A stretch of 60,323 nt of DNA. Source: [Leptolyngbya] sp. JSC-1 (GTDB lineage: Bacteria > Cyanobacteriota > Cyanobacteriia > Elainellales > Elainellaceae). The stretch lies in assembly GCA_000733415.1 (NCBI GenBank), contig KL662192.1, positions 1,298,282 to 1,358,604 on the forward strand, read 5' to 3'. A program made the translations under genes and the position numbers. The notes beneath the pieces were generated by a model, which was not told the DNA's origin, did not search any database, and saw only the letters and a list, made by a program, of their open reading frames with translations. Of the stretch, positions 8,731-18,541 are shown piece after piece (the stretch's first letter is position 1; every line of letters starts with the position of its first letter).

Positions 8731-9243
8731 TCATTGAGAACTACTATATAGCGCTTGCTGTAAATCCAGCAGCAGAATGGTGAGAGTAGTTCCTTTATAA
8801 GGTAATACAACCATATGCTTTGCAATGCTGCCAATGATTTGACGGTAATGGGGCGGTAGGATTTGAACCTCAGATAGCGGCATTTCTAGTAAGAGGGGTA
8901 GCCCATCAACTGGAATTGCGCAGCGTTCGCCAGTTTGGGACCAAACAATTACGACATAGGAATGCGGTTTTGTGAAGGGTTGCTGCTGATCAATACCCCT
9001 GGCATTCGATTGAATCAGGTGATGCAACTCTAACAAAATCAGGGGATGATTCTCCCATAGGGCTAATGGGTTTGTTGTGCTGCCCTGGCTGGCTAACGCA
9101 GAGGATGCAATTACCTTGAGAATGGCGGTTGCTGGCAGCGCTAGCCAATGATTTGCCACTTGAAAGACGGCAGCTTTGCACGCTTTCGTTGCCGGCTTCT
9201 TGCCGGGTGAGCCGGGTAAGAACACGGGAAGAGCAGAATTCAT
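8731..9243 (-). CDS. CheW-like protein, second adaptor of the taxis locus
   Basis: A 170-residue protein with a CheW fold: FQVANHWLALPATAILKVI at the N-terminus, then LILLELHHLI, CAIPVDGLPLLLEMP and TILLLDLQQAL. It lies 15 nt downstream of cheA and is the last gene of the minus-strand cluster. CheW proteins couple receptors to CheA. Because the locus already has a larger CheW, this one may bind a different receptor or modulate CheA. It is more divergent than the other copy, and the N-terminus is Pro/Gly/Lys-rich. Confidence 0.75.
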   Translation of the reverse strand: MNSALPVFLPGSPGKKPATKACKAAVFQVANHWLALPATAILKVIASSALASQGSTTNPLALWENHPLILLELHHLIQSNARGIDQQQPFTKPHSYVVIVWSQTGERCAIPVDGLPLLLEMPLSEVQILPPHYRQIIGSIAKHMVVLPYKGTTLTILLLDLQQALYSSSQ

Positions 9244-9258
9244 GAAGCTACTCCATGT

Positions 9259-12200
9259 TTAAAGCTTGTGTGGAGAAGAAGAGTGCAGCAGGCAATCGAC
9301 CGTTGTTAATAGCTCATGGCGGACATAGGGTTTCGTGAAATAGGCAACAGCACCCAGAGCTAGCGCAAGCTGACGGTGCTTGGCACTATTACGTGATGTC
9401 AGAACCACGACAGGAATGGTTGTCAATGCTGCATCCTGTTGAACTTGGCTGAGGAATTCAAACCCGTTTAAACGCGGCATTTCCAGATCGCAAATCACCA
9501 AGTTAATGTTGGGATGTTGTCGCAGTTGTGCTAGTGCCTCTAGTCCATTCTCAGCCTGATGAACAGTGTACCCAGACTGCTGGAACAACCGGGTCAGGTC
9601 ATGGCGGAGGGTCAGCGAATCATCCACTACCAAAATTGTTGCCGAACGAGGCGGTTGAACTTGCGTTTGGGTCGGTTCTAGTGGAGACGTATGCATGCCT
9701 GATCCTAACGCAAGTGAAAAGCGAGAAACGGCTGATATGCCAGCGGGCAGCGCATATTCTGGGAGGGATTCCACCTCGGTGGTGAGCTGCATCAGGACTT
9801 CAACGTCGATTGTCAGTGCCAAGCGGCTATTACTCAAAATGCAGCAGCCATACACATAGGGAGGCGGCGCAATTGCCGATCCTAACGAGCGAATGACCAG
9901 CTCTTGCTCTCCCAGCACCCGGTCTACTACAAGCCCCCGGTAGCCATAGATCGTTTGCAGCAAGAGGATGGGAGTGATTTCAAATTGATCAAATTTCCTG
10001 GGCTTCAAAGCAGAAAATTGGCATTCGGAATGGGTCTGAGTATAGAGCTGGAAACTAGTTTCAGCATAGTGAACTAACTCAGATAGGGAATACAACGGCA
10101 CTAGCAATTCCTCTTCTTGCTGCCAATGTATCACCAACTGCTCGCCTCCGAGGACACTAATTTGACTCGGTTTGGGAACGATTATTTGTTCAACTCGCTC
10201 GACGGGGAGCGCATAGGAAAATCCTTGTGCTTGACATACTAGAAGCTTGGTTGTAGTTAACGAGAGCGGAATTTTGAGGGTAAAGGTAGTTCCCTGTTGG
10301 GGAGAGGTGCTGATAGTGACAGAACCATTGATTGTCTGTAATTGATTTTTAACCACATTTAGACCAATACCACGACCAGAGAGGTCACTGACCTGAGATG
10401 CGGTTGAGAACCCTGGTTGAAATAGTAAATCTAATAACTGAGACTCGGGAATGGTGCTTGCCTGTTCAGCCGTAATCAACCTTAACGCAATGGCGTGCTG
10501 GACAACGCGCTGTAGATCAATGCCCTGTCCATCGTCTTTCACGTCGATCACGGTTTGATTTCCATGTTGGGTCGCCCGAATTTCAATCCGTCCCACCTCT
10601 GATTTGCCACGAGCACGCCGAACCTCAGGGGGTTCAATGCCGTGATCAAATGCATTGCGCAGCAGGTGCAGCAGCGGATCGTAGAGCTTCTCCGCCACAG
10701 ATTTATCAACTAACACATTCCCACCGTCCAAAATCAACGCTACCGGCTTGCCGTGAGCCGATCCGAGTTGCTGGAGTACCCGTGGAAAGCGATTTAACAG
10801 ATCGCGGAGAGGATGCATGCGCAGGGCAGTTAAATCCTCGCGCACCTGTCGCAGGACTCGTCGTTGGGCGTCAAGGGTGCGTCTGGATTGTCGCGCTAAC
10901 TGCTCTACCGTCTCGCTGATTTCGTTGAGTTGTCCGGTTTGATTGAGGGCGGTCCACATCAGCAGGCGCAGATCCGGATAGCGATCGACCTCCAGCGCAT
11001 CGAAACTGCCTATCGAAGCAGGTGTGGTCCAGGATATCCCCAGATCGGACGCAATCGAGGCAACCGGTACCGCAGTCGAGCCGAGTAATCTGCCAGACTC
11101 AACCAGACTTAGCCAGCGTTCAATCCAATCCTGCAATTGGTACAGAGTTTGTTGATGTTGCTGCAAGGACGACCGTAACTCCTGAATCGTTGTTCGCAAC
11201 TGTTGGTCGTGATTGGTCTGTTTGCTTTGGTTGATCAGCAACTCGCCCGCCAAATAATCGAGATGCTTCAGCTGTTCGACCTCAACCCGTACCGGCTCAG
11301 GAGATGGCCGCTGCATCGGCTCTTTCACTGGCTCTTTCACTGGCTCTGGCAAAGGCGGTGTGGACTGGGCTGTTGAACTGGTTACCGCCGGTTCAGTCGG
11401 CAGATCAGTCGGCAGATCAGTCGGCAGATCAGTCGGCAATGAGGAGGAATGGGGCGGTGTAATGGTCGTAGCAGCGGACTCCTCAGTGCTATCGCTCTGA
11501 CCGAACAAATCATCGAGACTGAGTGACGAACTAACTGGTTTTGCTGCTCCAGACTCGGTGAATGAAGGTGCGATGGCAGGTGTTAGGGAAATGACTGGAT
11601 GGGTTTCTGCCCCAGGAGATGAGCAAGTCGGGGATGGCATGGCGAGGGCTTGCAGCGCCGGCGAGGGAGTAATGGGTTGAGCTGAATCTGGTGATCGATC
11701 TTCTGTCAACCGTCTGGCTCGCGCTTGTGAAAAATCCTCCAGCGCCAATTGGGCAATGGTCATGACTTGATCGGGATGTGCGGCTAATGCGGTCAGGGCT
11801 GTTTGGGCTATTGCTGCGAATTCAGGCAACTCCAATGACTCTGCCAAACCCAAAAATACCTCTGCCTTTTTACCTAGTTCCAAGGCGACGGCCTCAGGGC
11901 TGCTGTGCTGGAGGGTTTGGGCTAGTTCTTGCAGTCGTTGCGCCATCACCGTTTCAACCACCGATCGCACCACATCAAACCCTAGTTCCATCGCCGTGGG
12001 CAGCGGTGCTACTGGATCAAATCCATCCCCTAGTTTGTGTTGCAATTTTGCCACCGTAGCAGTAGCCCGATGCAGCACCTCTTGCCGATCGATTTGCCCA
12101 ACTGTCAGCTCAGCTATCAGCGCCAGCCGCAGACATTCATAGCCCTCAAACAGGATGGCTTCTACTTCTGCATCGATGACAATATTGGGGTTGTACAGTG

Positions 12201-12423
12201 CCTTGAAGATCCCCTCCAGCCCATGGGCAACCTGCTTAACGGTGTCCAACTCAACACTGGCGGCAGCGCCCTTCAAGGTATGCGCCGATCGCATTAAGCT
12301 GTGCACTTTGTGGGTGGAGTGGTCTTCGCGTAGCGTCAGCAACTCCAGCTCAATCCGTTTAAGGATATCTTGAGCTTCGGTAAGGAAGGTAGCATAGCCT
12401 TCGGTCAGCGTCGGGTTTGTCAT
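9259..12423 (-). CDS. hybrid CheA histidine kinase with CheY-like receiver (TaxAY/PixL type)
   Basis: A 1054-residue protein. The HPt domain is at about 10-110 with phosphorylatable H48 in MRSAHTLKGAA. A Pro/Ser/Thr-rich linker (240-380) contains a PTDL repeat. The dimerisation region is about 385-540. The ATPase domain (545-715) has HLLRNAFDHGIEPPE, DDGQGI and GRGIGL. A CheW domain lies at 720-880 and a receiver at 928-1045 with D979 (VICDLEMP). It passes phosphate from the receptor complex to CheY and to its own receiver. It belongs to the CheA-receiver fusions of cyanobacterial phototaxis and type IV pilus loci. It is 18 nt from the receptor gene and is read as part of a five-gene operon. 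Confidence 0.92.
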   Translation of the reverse strand: MTNPTLTEGYATFLTEAQDILKRIELELLTLREDHSTHKVHSLMRSAHTLKGAAASVELDTVKQVAHGLEGIFKALYNPNIVIDAEVEAILFEGYECLRLALIAELTVGQIDRQEVLHRATATVAKLQHKLGDGFDPVAPLPTAMELGFDVVRSVVETVMAQRLQELAQTLQHSSPEAVALELGKKAEVFLGLAESLELPEFAAIAQTALTALAAHPDQVMTIAQLALEDFSQARARRLTEDRSPDSAQPITPSPALQALAMPSPTCSSPGAETHPVISLTPAIAPSFTESGAAKPVSSSLSLDDLFGQSDSTEESAATTITPPHSSSLPTDLPTDLPTDLPTEPAVTSSTAQSTPPLPEPVKEPVKEPMQRPSPEPVRVEVEQLKHLDYLAGELLINQSKQTNHDQQLRTTIQELRSSLQQHQQTLYQLQDWIERWLSLVESGRLLGSTAVPVASIASDLGISWTTPASIGSFDALEVDRYPDLRLLMWTALNQTGQLNEISETVEQLARQSRRTLDAQRRVLRQVREDLTALRMHPLRDLLNRFPRVLQQLGSAHGKPVALILDGGNVLVDKSVAEKLYDPLLHLLRNAFDHGIEPPEVRRARGKSEVGRIEIRATQHGNQTVIDVKDDGQGIDLQRVVQHAIALRLITAEQASTIPESQLLDLLFQPGFSTASQVSDLSGRGIGLNVVKNQLQTINGSVTISTSPQQGTTFTLKIPLSLTTTKLLVCQAQGFSYALPVERVEQIIVPKPSQISVLGGEQLVIHWQQEEELLVPLYSLSELVHYAETSFQLYTQTHSECQFSALKPRKFDQFEITPILLLQTIYGYRGLVVDRVLGEQELVIRSLGSAIAPPPYVYGCCILSNSRLALTIDVEVLMQLTTEVESLPEYALPAGISAVSRFSLALGSGMHTSPLEPTQTQVQPPRSATILVVDDSLTLRHDLTRLFQQSGYTVHQAENGLEALAQLRQHPNINLVICDLEMPRLNGFEFLSQVQQDAALTTIPVVVLTSRNSAKHRQLALALGAVAYFTKPYVRHELLTTVDCLLHSSSPHKL
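11394..11441 (-). repeat. 12-nt in-frame tandem repeat in cheA linker
   Basis: Four copies of a 12-nt unit (plus-strand CAGTCGGCAGAT, the last copy imperfect) encode the repeated tetrapeptide PTDL in the unstructured linker of CheA. A shorter repeat coding EPVK twice lies at about 11326-11345. The unit length is a multiple of three, so copy-number change keeps the frame and alters linker length. Confidence 0.85.
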
Positions 12424-12441
12424 AGCTTCAGTTCCACCTTC

Positions 12442-15400
12442 TCAGTTCACCTTGAATTGCTTGGCGCTCGCTTGCAGGACTTTTGCAGTATCTAGAAGCT
12501 GCTGGAAGGAGGTAGCGATGTGGCGGGATTCGCTAAAGGTTTCGTTGGCAATCGTTGCCACATGGCTCATAGTTTGGGTCACGGATTGCGATTGTTGAGT
12601 TTGCGCCTGGGTCGATTGGGCAATGCGCTGCACTAATTCCTGGATCTGGGCAGTTGCCGTGACAATGGCGTTCAGGGTCTGCCGCGCTTGAGTGACACGG
12701 TTCGTGCCGCCCACTACCTGCTCAATCCCCAGCTCCATTGCCGTAGCAACCGCCGTGGTCTCGGTTTGAATCTCCTGCACCAGCTTTTCAATATCAGTTG
12801 TTGCATCCGCCGACTGTTGGGCCAATGAACGCACCTCATCTGCCACCACCGCAAAGCCCCGTCCATAGTCGCCAGCTCGGGTTGCTTCTATCGCCGCATT
12901 CAAGGCCAATAATTGAGTTTGGCTGGTGAAATTATGAATCAAGCTGACCACTTTCGAGATTTTTTGGGAAGACTCACTCAAGCGCTTGATTTTCTGGCTG
13001 GTTTCAGACACGGTGGCTCGAATCGACTGAATTCCTTCCACCGTCAGGTTCATCGCCAAATCGCCTTGTTGCACAATCTCGTTGGCCTGTTGGACTGCTA
13101 CTTCCACTTGTTTAGCATTGTCAGCGACGGCTTGAGTGACCCGCACCATGCCTTGTATCCGTTCTAGGGCTTGCGTTAGCTCCTGAACAGCTTGCTGTGC
13201 CTGTTGTGACAGCTGGGCAATCGAGGTTTTACTGGCTTGGGAGGTCTGCTCTACGCTGTCCGCACTCGCTTGTACCTGTAAAACAATTTTGCGTAGCGAT
13301 TGCAAGGTGTTGTTGTACGCCGCGGCAACTGTTCCGACTTCATCTTCGGTGATGGGGGCACGCACCGTTAGATCACCCTGTAAGGCCGGTCCTAGAGAAG
13401 CCAGCAACTGTACTACGGACTGCTGCAAGGTTTCTTTAGCGGTCTTCTCTCGCTCGGCGGCTGCGGCCAACTGCTGAGCTTGTGCCTGTAACTGTTCCAG
13501 ATATCCCGCCTGCTGCAAGGCAATACCCAACTGGGCACCCAACTGGGACATCAGATTGGTTTCTGCCTCTTCCCAATGCCGTGGCCCCGTGTTTTGATAG
13601 GCTGCCAACAGACCCCAAAGTTGCTCTCCAGCGAAAATCGGCACAACCAGGTAGGCTTTCACCTCAAACTGTTCCAGGATTTCAATGTGGCAGGGTGAAT
13701 GCTGCGTCATGTAAATATCGTCAACGGCGAAGTTTTCATGATTGCGATAGCGTCCACCCTGGGTTTCCTGCAAATGGGTATCATCCCAAACGGTTTTGAC
13801 AGTGGGACTGACCAACTGTCCCCAGCCGGCTCCAACAGATTCAGCGATGAACTCACCGCCCCAGTCGGGCTTGAAGCGATAGATGGCTACCCGATCCACC
13901 CGCAGCAATTGCCGGATCTGTTGTGTGGTGGTACCAAAAATCGTTTCCACATCTTTGGACAAGCGGATCTTATCAATCAGTGATTGTCCTACCCGGTCGA
14001 TAATCCGCAAGAAGTTGCGCTGGCGCTCGGCGGCTTTGGCCAGTTCTGCCGTTTGGGATTGTAGTTGCGCCAAATACTCGGCTTGCTGAATTGCCACCCC
14101 TAGTTGGTCGGCCACCCGCATTAGCAACTGCACTTCTGCTTCATCCCAGTGACGAGGTGCGCTGTTTTGAAATGCCGAAAGCAAGCCCCAAAGTTTCTGG
14201 CCTTGAAAAATCGCCACGACCGCACAGGATTTCACCTCGAAGGATTCCAAGGCTTCAATGTGGCAATCGGTTAAAGGCCGCTTCGGTTTTTGCAGATTAA
14301 ATTTGCCCTCTTCCCAAATTGTTTCACCCAGGTAAATATCGTCTACCACGAAGGGTTGATTCTGCTGAAACCGACCGCCTTGGTGTTCGTTCAAGTACGG
14401 GTCTTCCCAACCGCTGCCCACCAGTTTGCGCCAGCCACCCGCCTCAGATTCGGTGATAAAATCGCCAAAATAGTCCTCCCGGAATTTGTAGATGGTGACT
14501 CGCTCGATGCCAAATAGCCGTCGCACTTCTTGGGTGGTGGTGCTAAAAATACTCTCGAGATCGGACACTTGGCGAATTTTAGTGATGACGCGGTTTAACG
14601 CCTGCTCCCACTGCGCCACCTGCGTGAGCTGAGCTGCTTGTTCCGCTTGCTGAATGGCAATTCCCAGTTGATCCGCGATCCGGGTTAAGATCAAAACCTC
14701 TGAGTCTTGCCACTGACGCGGACCCGTATTGTGGTAGGCTGCCAATAGTCCCCAAACTTTCTGTCCCTGATAGATGGGAACGATCAGATAAGCGCGGACT
14801 TCATAGCGTTGTAAAATCTCAACGTAACATTCGTCTAGTCCAGAGTTGAGGATATCCTCGATCACAAAATGGCTGCGGTTTTGGCTCTGCCCTCCTTGTG
14901 TTGCACGCATGTAGTCGTCTTGGTGTGGCCAGTCGAACAAGAAGGTGTGCATGCCACAGCGTCGATCACTGTTCTTCAGGAAGGCGCGATCTGGCTCTTT
15001 CACTACCGGTGTCCAGCCGCTGGCCACAGATTCTGCCACAAACTGACCGCTCCAATCTGGGTTAAAGCGATAAATCGCCACCCGATCGCACTTCATCAAC
15101 CGCCGCACTTCCTGGGTAGTAGTGCGGAAAATGGTATCCACATCCAACGATTGCTGAATTCGCGTCATGGCTCTGGAGAGAACCTGCTCCCGCTCGGCCC
15201 ACTGCTGCTGCTGGGCACGAAATTCCACTGGTTGCAATGCCAAGGTCAGTTCAATCGCCACTTGTGCCAGCAAATTGACTTCTACTTCTTGCCAGACTCT
15301 CACCTGAAGGCATTGGTGCGCTGCCAGCAATCCCCAAAGTTGCCCATCCACCCAAACCGGCACCGCCAAACTGGATTTCACCTGAAATTTATCTAACAAC

Positions 15401-16170
15401 TGCTTCCAGTAGGGCGAAGGATTAACTTGGGCAATATCGGCAATGGCGACTGCCTGCCGGCGAGCATATTCAGCCGCTTGATCCAAGCCAAACCAGAGGG
15501 CAGACATGGTTTCGCCTAAGGCAGGCGTCCAGCTCGACTCTAGGGATTCTGCCACCACGACGCCTTGGCTATCCGTGCTAAAGCGATACAGCAACACCCG
15601 ATCAGCTTGTAAACACTCTCGCACTTGGGCAACCGTAATCTGAAAAACCTCCTCCAAATCAGTGGCTTGACGAATCTGACGTGCGATCCGCAACGATTGC
15701 TGCCGAATTGCCTTAAGGGACTCTTGCACCGCAGATGCCAATAAGTGATCTAATTCAGTAGACGCAGCTTGGACCAGTTCTACAGTGCGCTGCATCTCTT
15801 CTTGCAGTTCAGGACGATCGTATTCTCCTGCGGTTTCCAGTTTTTGTTTGACCGTTATTACTTCAGTTGTCACCTGTTGCATTGTCTGACTCAGCCTGCC
15901 CATAGCAGATGGAGATGACGTAACATGATTGTTTCCTTGATCGTTAAAGCGATCATTCAAGCCAACTTGACCTACGCGAGCATCAACCGAATCAGCAAAT
16001 GCAGAAGTAGCCGATGGGTTTAACCAATTGGCATTCGCCGTGGATACATGAACTACACCCATTGGCGGCACCCAACTGTGTAGCGTTTGGCTAGAACCCG
16101 ACTCTGAATGCTCACGATTCACGGTGTGGTTTAAATCAGGATTGGTTTGATTAGTTGAAGAGCTGGTCAT
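12442..16170 (-). CDS. soluble methyl-accepting receptor with four GAF domains, PixJ-like photoreceptor
   Basis: A 1242-residue protein. After an N-terminal helical region it has four GAF domains, at about 165-310, 340-510, 535-698 and 735-890, a HAMP-like segment at about 915-970 and an MCP signalling domain at 985-1242 with hairpin tip ALNAAIEATRAGDYGRGFAVV. There is no transmembrane segment. GAF3 has C636-H637 and GAF4 has C827-H828 in the position of the bilin-binding Cys-His of cyanobacteriochromes. GAF2 has C448-Y449; GAF1 lacks the cysteine. GAF4 also has W795-D796 and GGRYR, as in red/green cyanobacteriochromes of the AnPixJ type. It probably senses light colour for motility and signals through the adjacent CheW and CheA. 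The N-terminal methionine is followed by a low-complexity Ser/Thr stretch, so an internal start cannot be excluded. Confidence 0.9.
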   Translation of the reverse strand: MTSSSTNQTNPDLNHTVNREHSESGSSQTLHSWVPPMGVVHVSTANANWLNPSATSAFADSVDARVGQVGLNDRFNDQGNNHVTSSPSAMGRLSQTMQQVTTEVITVKQKLETAGEYDRPELQEEMQRTVELVQAASTELDHLLASAVQESLKAIRQQSLRIARQIRQATDLEEVFQITVAQVRECLQADRVLLYRFSTDSQGVVVAESLESSWTPALGETMSALWFGLDQAAEYARRQAVAIADIAQVNPSPYWKQLLDKFQVKSSLAVPVWVDGQLWGLLAAHQCLQVRVWQEVEVNLLAQVAIELTLALQPVEFRAQQQQWAEREQVLSRAMTRIQQSLDVDTIFRTTTQEVRRLMKCDRVAIYRFNPDWSGQFVAESVASGWTPVVKEPDRAFLKNSDRRCGMHTFLFDWPHQDDYMRATQGGQSQNRSHFVIEDILNSGLDECYVEILQRYEVRAYLIVPIYQGQKVWGLLAAYHNTGPRQWQDSEVLILTRIADQLGIAIQQAEQAAQLTQVAQWEQALNRVITKIRQVSDLESIFSTTTQEVRRLFGIERVTIYKFREDYFGDFITESEAGGWRKLVGSGWEDPYLNEHQGGRFQQNQPFVVDDIYLGETIWEEGKFNLQKPKRPLTDCHIEALESFEVKSCAVVAIFQGQKLWGLLSAFQNSAPRHWDEAEVQLLMRVADQLGVAIQQAEYLAQLQSQTAELAKAAERQRNFLRIIDRVGQSLIDKIRLSKDVETIFGTTTQQIRQLLRVDRVAIYRFKPDWGGEFIAESVGAGWGQLVSPTVKTVWDDTHLQETQGGRYRNHENFAVDDIYMTQHSPCHIEILEQFEVKAYLVVPIFAGEQLWGLLAAYQNTGPRHWEEAETNLMSQLGAQLGIALQQAGYLEQLQAQAQQLAAAAEREKTAKETLQQSVVQLLASLGPALQGDLTVRAPITEDEVGTVAAAYNNTLQSLRKIVLQVQASADSVEQTSQASKTSIAQLSQQAQQAVQELTQALERIQGMVRVTQAVADNAKQVEVAVQQANEIVQQGDLAMNLTVEGIQSIRATVSETSQKIKRLSESSQKISKVVSLIHNFTSQTQLLALNAAIEATRAGDYGRGFAVVADEVRSLAQQSADATTDIEKLVQEIQTETTAVATAMELGIEQVVGGTNRVTQARQTLNAIVTATAQIQELVQRIAQSTQAQTQQSQSVTQTMSHVATIANETFSESRHIATSFQQLLDTAKVLQASAKQFKVN

Positions 16171-16219
16171 AACAAAATCTCCATTCCGAGCTAAAGTCGG
16201 GATATCTTATACGAATTGG

Positions 16220-17188
16220 CTAGGATAAATGCACGCAATGGACTTGCAAGAGTGGATCTTGAATCAAGGCGTTCGCGTTCAGAACAGGGATTCCTGATGG
16301 GCTGAAATAGCCTTGCATAATAGATAACAGTTTGGCGGGAAAGGCTGAGGTAGGTAGCTGTAATCGCTGCGGATTGTGGGTTTCAATTTCGCTTAATCGC
16401 GGTACAACGATTCCAAAATAGTTACGATCAGTTTGAATCACAATGGTTGTCAAGGTTTCCATTGACGGGAGACTTAATCCAGAGGCAAAATTCAATTGCT
16501 GTGCTAAGTCCACCAGCCACAGCATCTCCCCCCGCCAGTTGTAAATTCCCAGAACGCAATTTGGCATATGGGGAACCGGCAAAATCTCTACCACAGGTAT
16601 TTTTAGCACCTGCTGAATCTGGCTGAGCGGCAACAGGGCTGTTTCCTCGGTATTCAAGTAGAAGCACAAAAATCGTTGTTCATTCGCCGCAAAATTGGTT
16701 GCAGTAAGATGAGCAAGATCGAGTGTTTCTGGATCAAATGCAAAACTGGCTAAGAGAGAAGACGGGAGTGCATCACTATTTTCCTCCTTCGGTTCCTCGC
16801 TGGGTACAAGACCTTGATTCAGCCACCGGATCAGGGAGGGGGCGCTATAGTCTATTTCAGGAGATGCGGTTAATCTTCCCTCTAGCTCAAACTCTTCGTA
16901 CCACGCCGGCACGCTTTGCCCTCGTTGATACCCACCCACTTTCACTAATCGAATGGATTCCGGTTGCAGGTCAGCAAGGTTCTGACGAATAAAGGCAATC
17001 ATTTCTTCTTGATCTGGAACTGGCAATGCTTCTAAAAGAATGCCTAGACAATGATGATTCCAGCCCACTTTTGCAGTAATGCCTTTGGGATTAAGAACAT
17101 GGTTAATTAGCGCAGCAATCGCGCTCGGATCGCCTTTCCTAGCTAGCGATAGAATATCTTGAAGCTCTAAGAATTGCGGAATACTCAT
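16220..17188 (-). CDS. CheW-type adaptor with cyanobacterial N-terminal extension
   Basis: The start is taken at ATG 17188 (MSIPQFLELQ), 5 nt after the stop of cheY; the open frame continues upstream into cheY but without family likeness. The protein has 322 residues. The N-terminal half (DILSLARKGDPSAIAALINH, then KGITAKVGW) is an extension typical of cyanobacterial taxis CheW proteins. The CheW domain covers about 175-315 (FLCFYLNTEETALLPLSQIQ, then YNWRGEMLWLVDLA). It links the GAF receptor to CheA. The gene lies between cheY and the receptor in one operon. Confidence 0.88.
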   Translation of the reverse strand: MSIPQFLELQDILSLARKGDPSAIAALINHVLNPKGITAKVGWNHHCLGILLEALPVPDQEEMIAFIRQNLADLQPESIRLVKVGGYQRGQSVPAWYEEFELEGRLTASPEIDYSAPSLIRWLNQGLVPSEEPKEENSDALPSSLLASFAFDPETLDLAHLTATNFAANEQRFLCFYLNTEETALLPLSQIQQVLKIPVVEILPVPHMPNCVLGIYNWRGEMLWLVDLAQQLNFASGLSLPSMETLTTIVIQTDRNYFGIVVPRLSEIETHNPQRLQLPTSAFPAKLLSIMQGYFSPSGIPVLNANALIQDPLLQVHCVHLS

Positions 17189-17193
17189 CGGGT

Positions 17194-17571
17194 TTATCCT
17201 TTCAGGAGTTGCCGAACAGTCTGTACGAACTGCTGCTGATCCACAGGTTTGGGCAAATAGGCATCTGCTCCTAGCAAATTTCCCCACAACTTATCGCCTT
17301 CGGTACCCTTAGACGAGCAAATCACCACTGGAATGGATACTGTGCTGGGATTGGTCTTCAGCTCAAGGCAGAGTTCAAACCCACTTTGCCCAGGCAAAAT
17401 CACATCCAGCACGATCAAATCTGGTTTGAGCCGATGCAGTTTTTCCTGGGCTTCCTCAACGCTGCCAACGCTCACCACTGTTAAACCAGACTGCTGTAAG
17501 TAGCCCGTCAACCGCTTTGAGTCGGTTAAACTATCTTCAACTAATAATACTGTGCTCATCATTTTTGACAT
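17194..17571 (-). CDS. CheY/PixH-type single-domain response regulator
   Basis: A 125-residue receiver alone: acidic pair in LLVEDS, phosphoacceptor D56 (LIVLDVILPGQSG), Ser in ICSSKGTEG and lysine in YLPKPVD. It is the first gene of the minus-strand taxis operon. In Tax/Pix/Pil loci such proteins take phosphate from CheA and act on the type IV pilus motors. Two in-frame ATGs, three and four codons in, are alternative starts. Confidence 0.9.
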   Translation of the reverse strand: MSKMMSTVLLVEDSLTDSKRLTGYLQQSGLTVVSVGSVEEAQEKLHRLKPDLIVLDVILPGQSGFELCLELKTNPSTVSIPVVICSSKGTEGDKLWGNLLGADAYLPKPVDQQQFVQTVRQLLKG

Positions 17572-18541
17572 TATTTACACCGAGTACTTATCCTGATTCG
17601 GAAAACTTAAATCAGCAAAAATATCTATAAAGCGCAAAAATTAATAGATTCTTAATTTAAGTCTGCTTGAATCATCCTTTTATCAGCTCAAGAACTGAAC
17701 TTTAACCATATATAAGATATATCTAGTATGCTCAGAGATAAAAAGTGAAAACTAAAGTTCTAGTCAATTCAATACAGCATGGTTGGCTACAGTCTAACCT
17801 ATACGGCAACTGCCACTATATTTAAATGTTGCACTCAAGCGAGTACAACTGAGGCAAGCTAAAGTGGTTAAAGAAAGCAGAGAAACACATGCTTCTACTG
17901 TTTATGAAACGGTTTTTAGAATTTTTAACCTTGCGGAGATGCCCTGAAGCGATGCCAATTTCGTTACGTCCGCATACGAAAACAGTGATTTCATAGATGT
18001 TGTTACAACGAATAACACGTAATTATCATCAAATCAGAATCTCACTAAATATCTTTACCAATTCTTTATCTTAGGCAATTACTTTGCTATGGTAATCCTA
18101 TATCAGTTGTGAGATGGAGTCAGAAGCCAGAAGCCAGAAGCCAGAAGCCAGAAGTCAAAAACTAGAGTGTTTCTTAACTCTCGACAATGAATTTTTCAAC
18201 TCATTTAGGGCTGCTATAGACAATCTTTGAAATGATTCATTTTACTCCAAAAGGCATTTATTAAGTTTTTTCTCTAGTTTCATGATTGCCAATAGTTTGT
18301 TGGAATAAACCTTAAAACCCTGTTGTGAGAATGAAGCGCAAGCATTTGAGTCGAGCAGATTTGCCTAGCCTGATTTCCAACCAACAGCGCAATGGATGAA
18401 AAGGCATTTCAAGCTATTAGCCTAGGCACTAAAGTTGGCTCGATAGATCATCTATATACCGAGTTGATTATGAATGCTTCTCAAACCCAATGTAATTGAG
18501 TATTGTCAGAAAACTATTTAATTTTTGCAGTACGCGATCCA
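17572..18541. other. divergent promoter region of the taxis locus
   Basis: About 970 nt, A+T-rich, between the CheY gene and the PatA-like gene. I see no coding potential. It contains the heptanucleotide repeat listed separately and a stretch (18187-18220) similar to 8715-8748, namely GAATTT-T/C-T/C-CAACTCATT, so a dispersed short repeat is present. Promoters for both directions must lie here; no motif is certain. Confidence 0.6.
18121..18155. repeat. heptanucleotide tandem repeat
   Basis: Five copies of CAGAAGC (the last ends in T). Short 7-nt tandem repeats of this kind are well known in filamentous cyanobacteria. It lies in the regulatory region of the taxis locus. Confidence 0.9.

Noticed and set aside
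14869..15396. 175-codon plus-strand frame inside the receptor gene
   Set aside because: Antisense shadow of the GAF domains; the opposite strand has clear motifs.
16220..17287. Longer CheW frame starting within cheY
   Set aside because: The first 33 residues overlap the cheY coding region and do not resemble CheW extensions; ATG 17188 lies 5 nt after the cheY stop.
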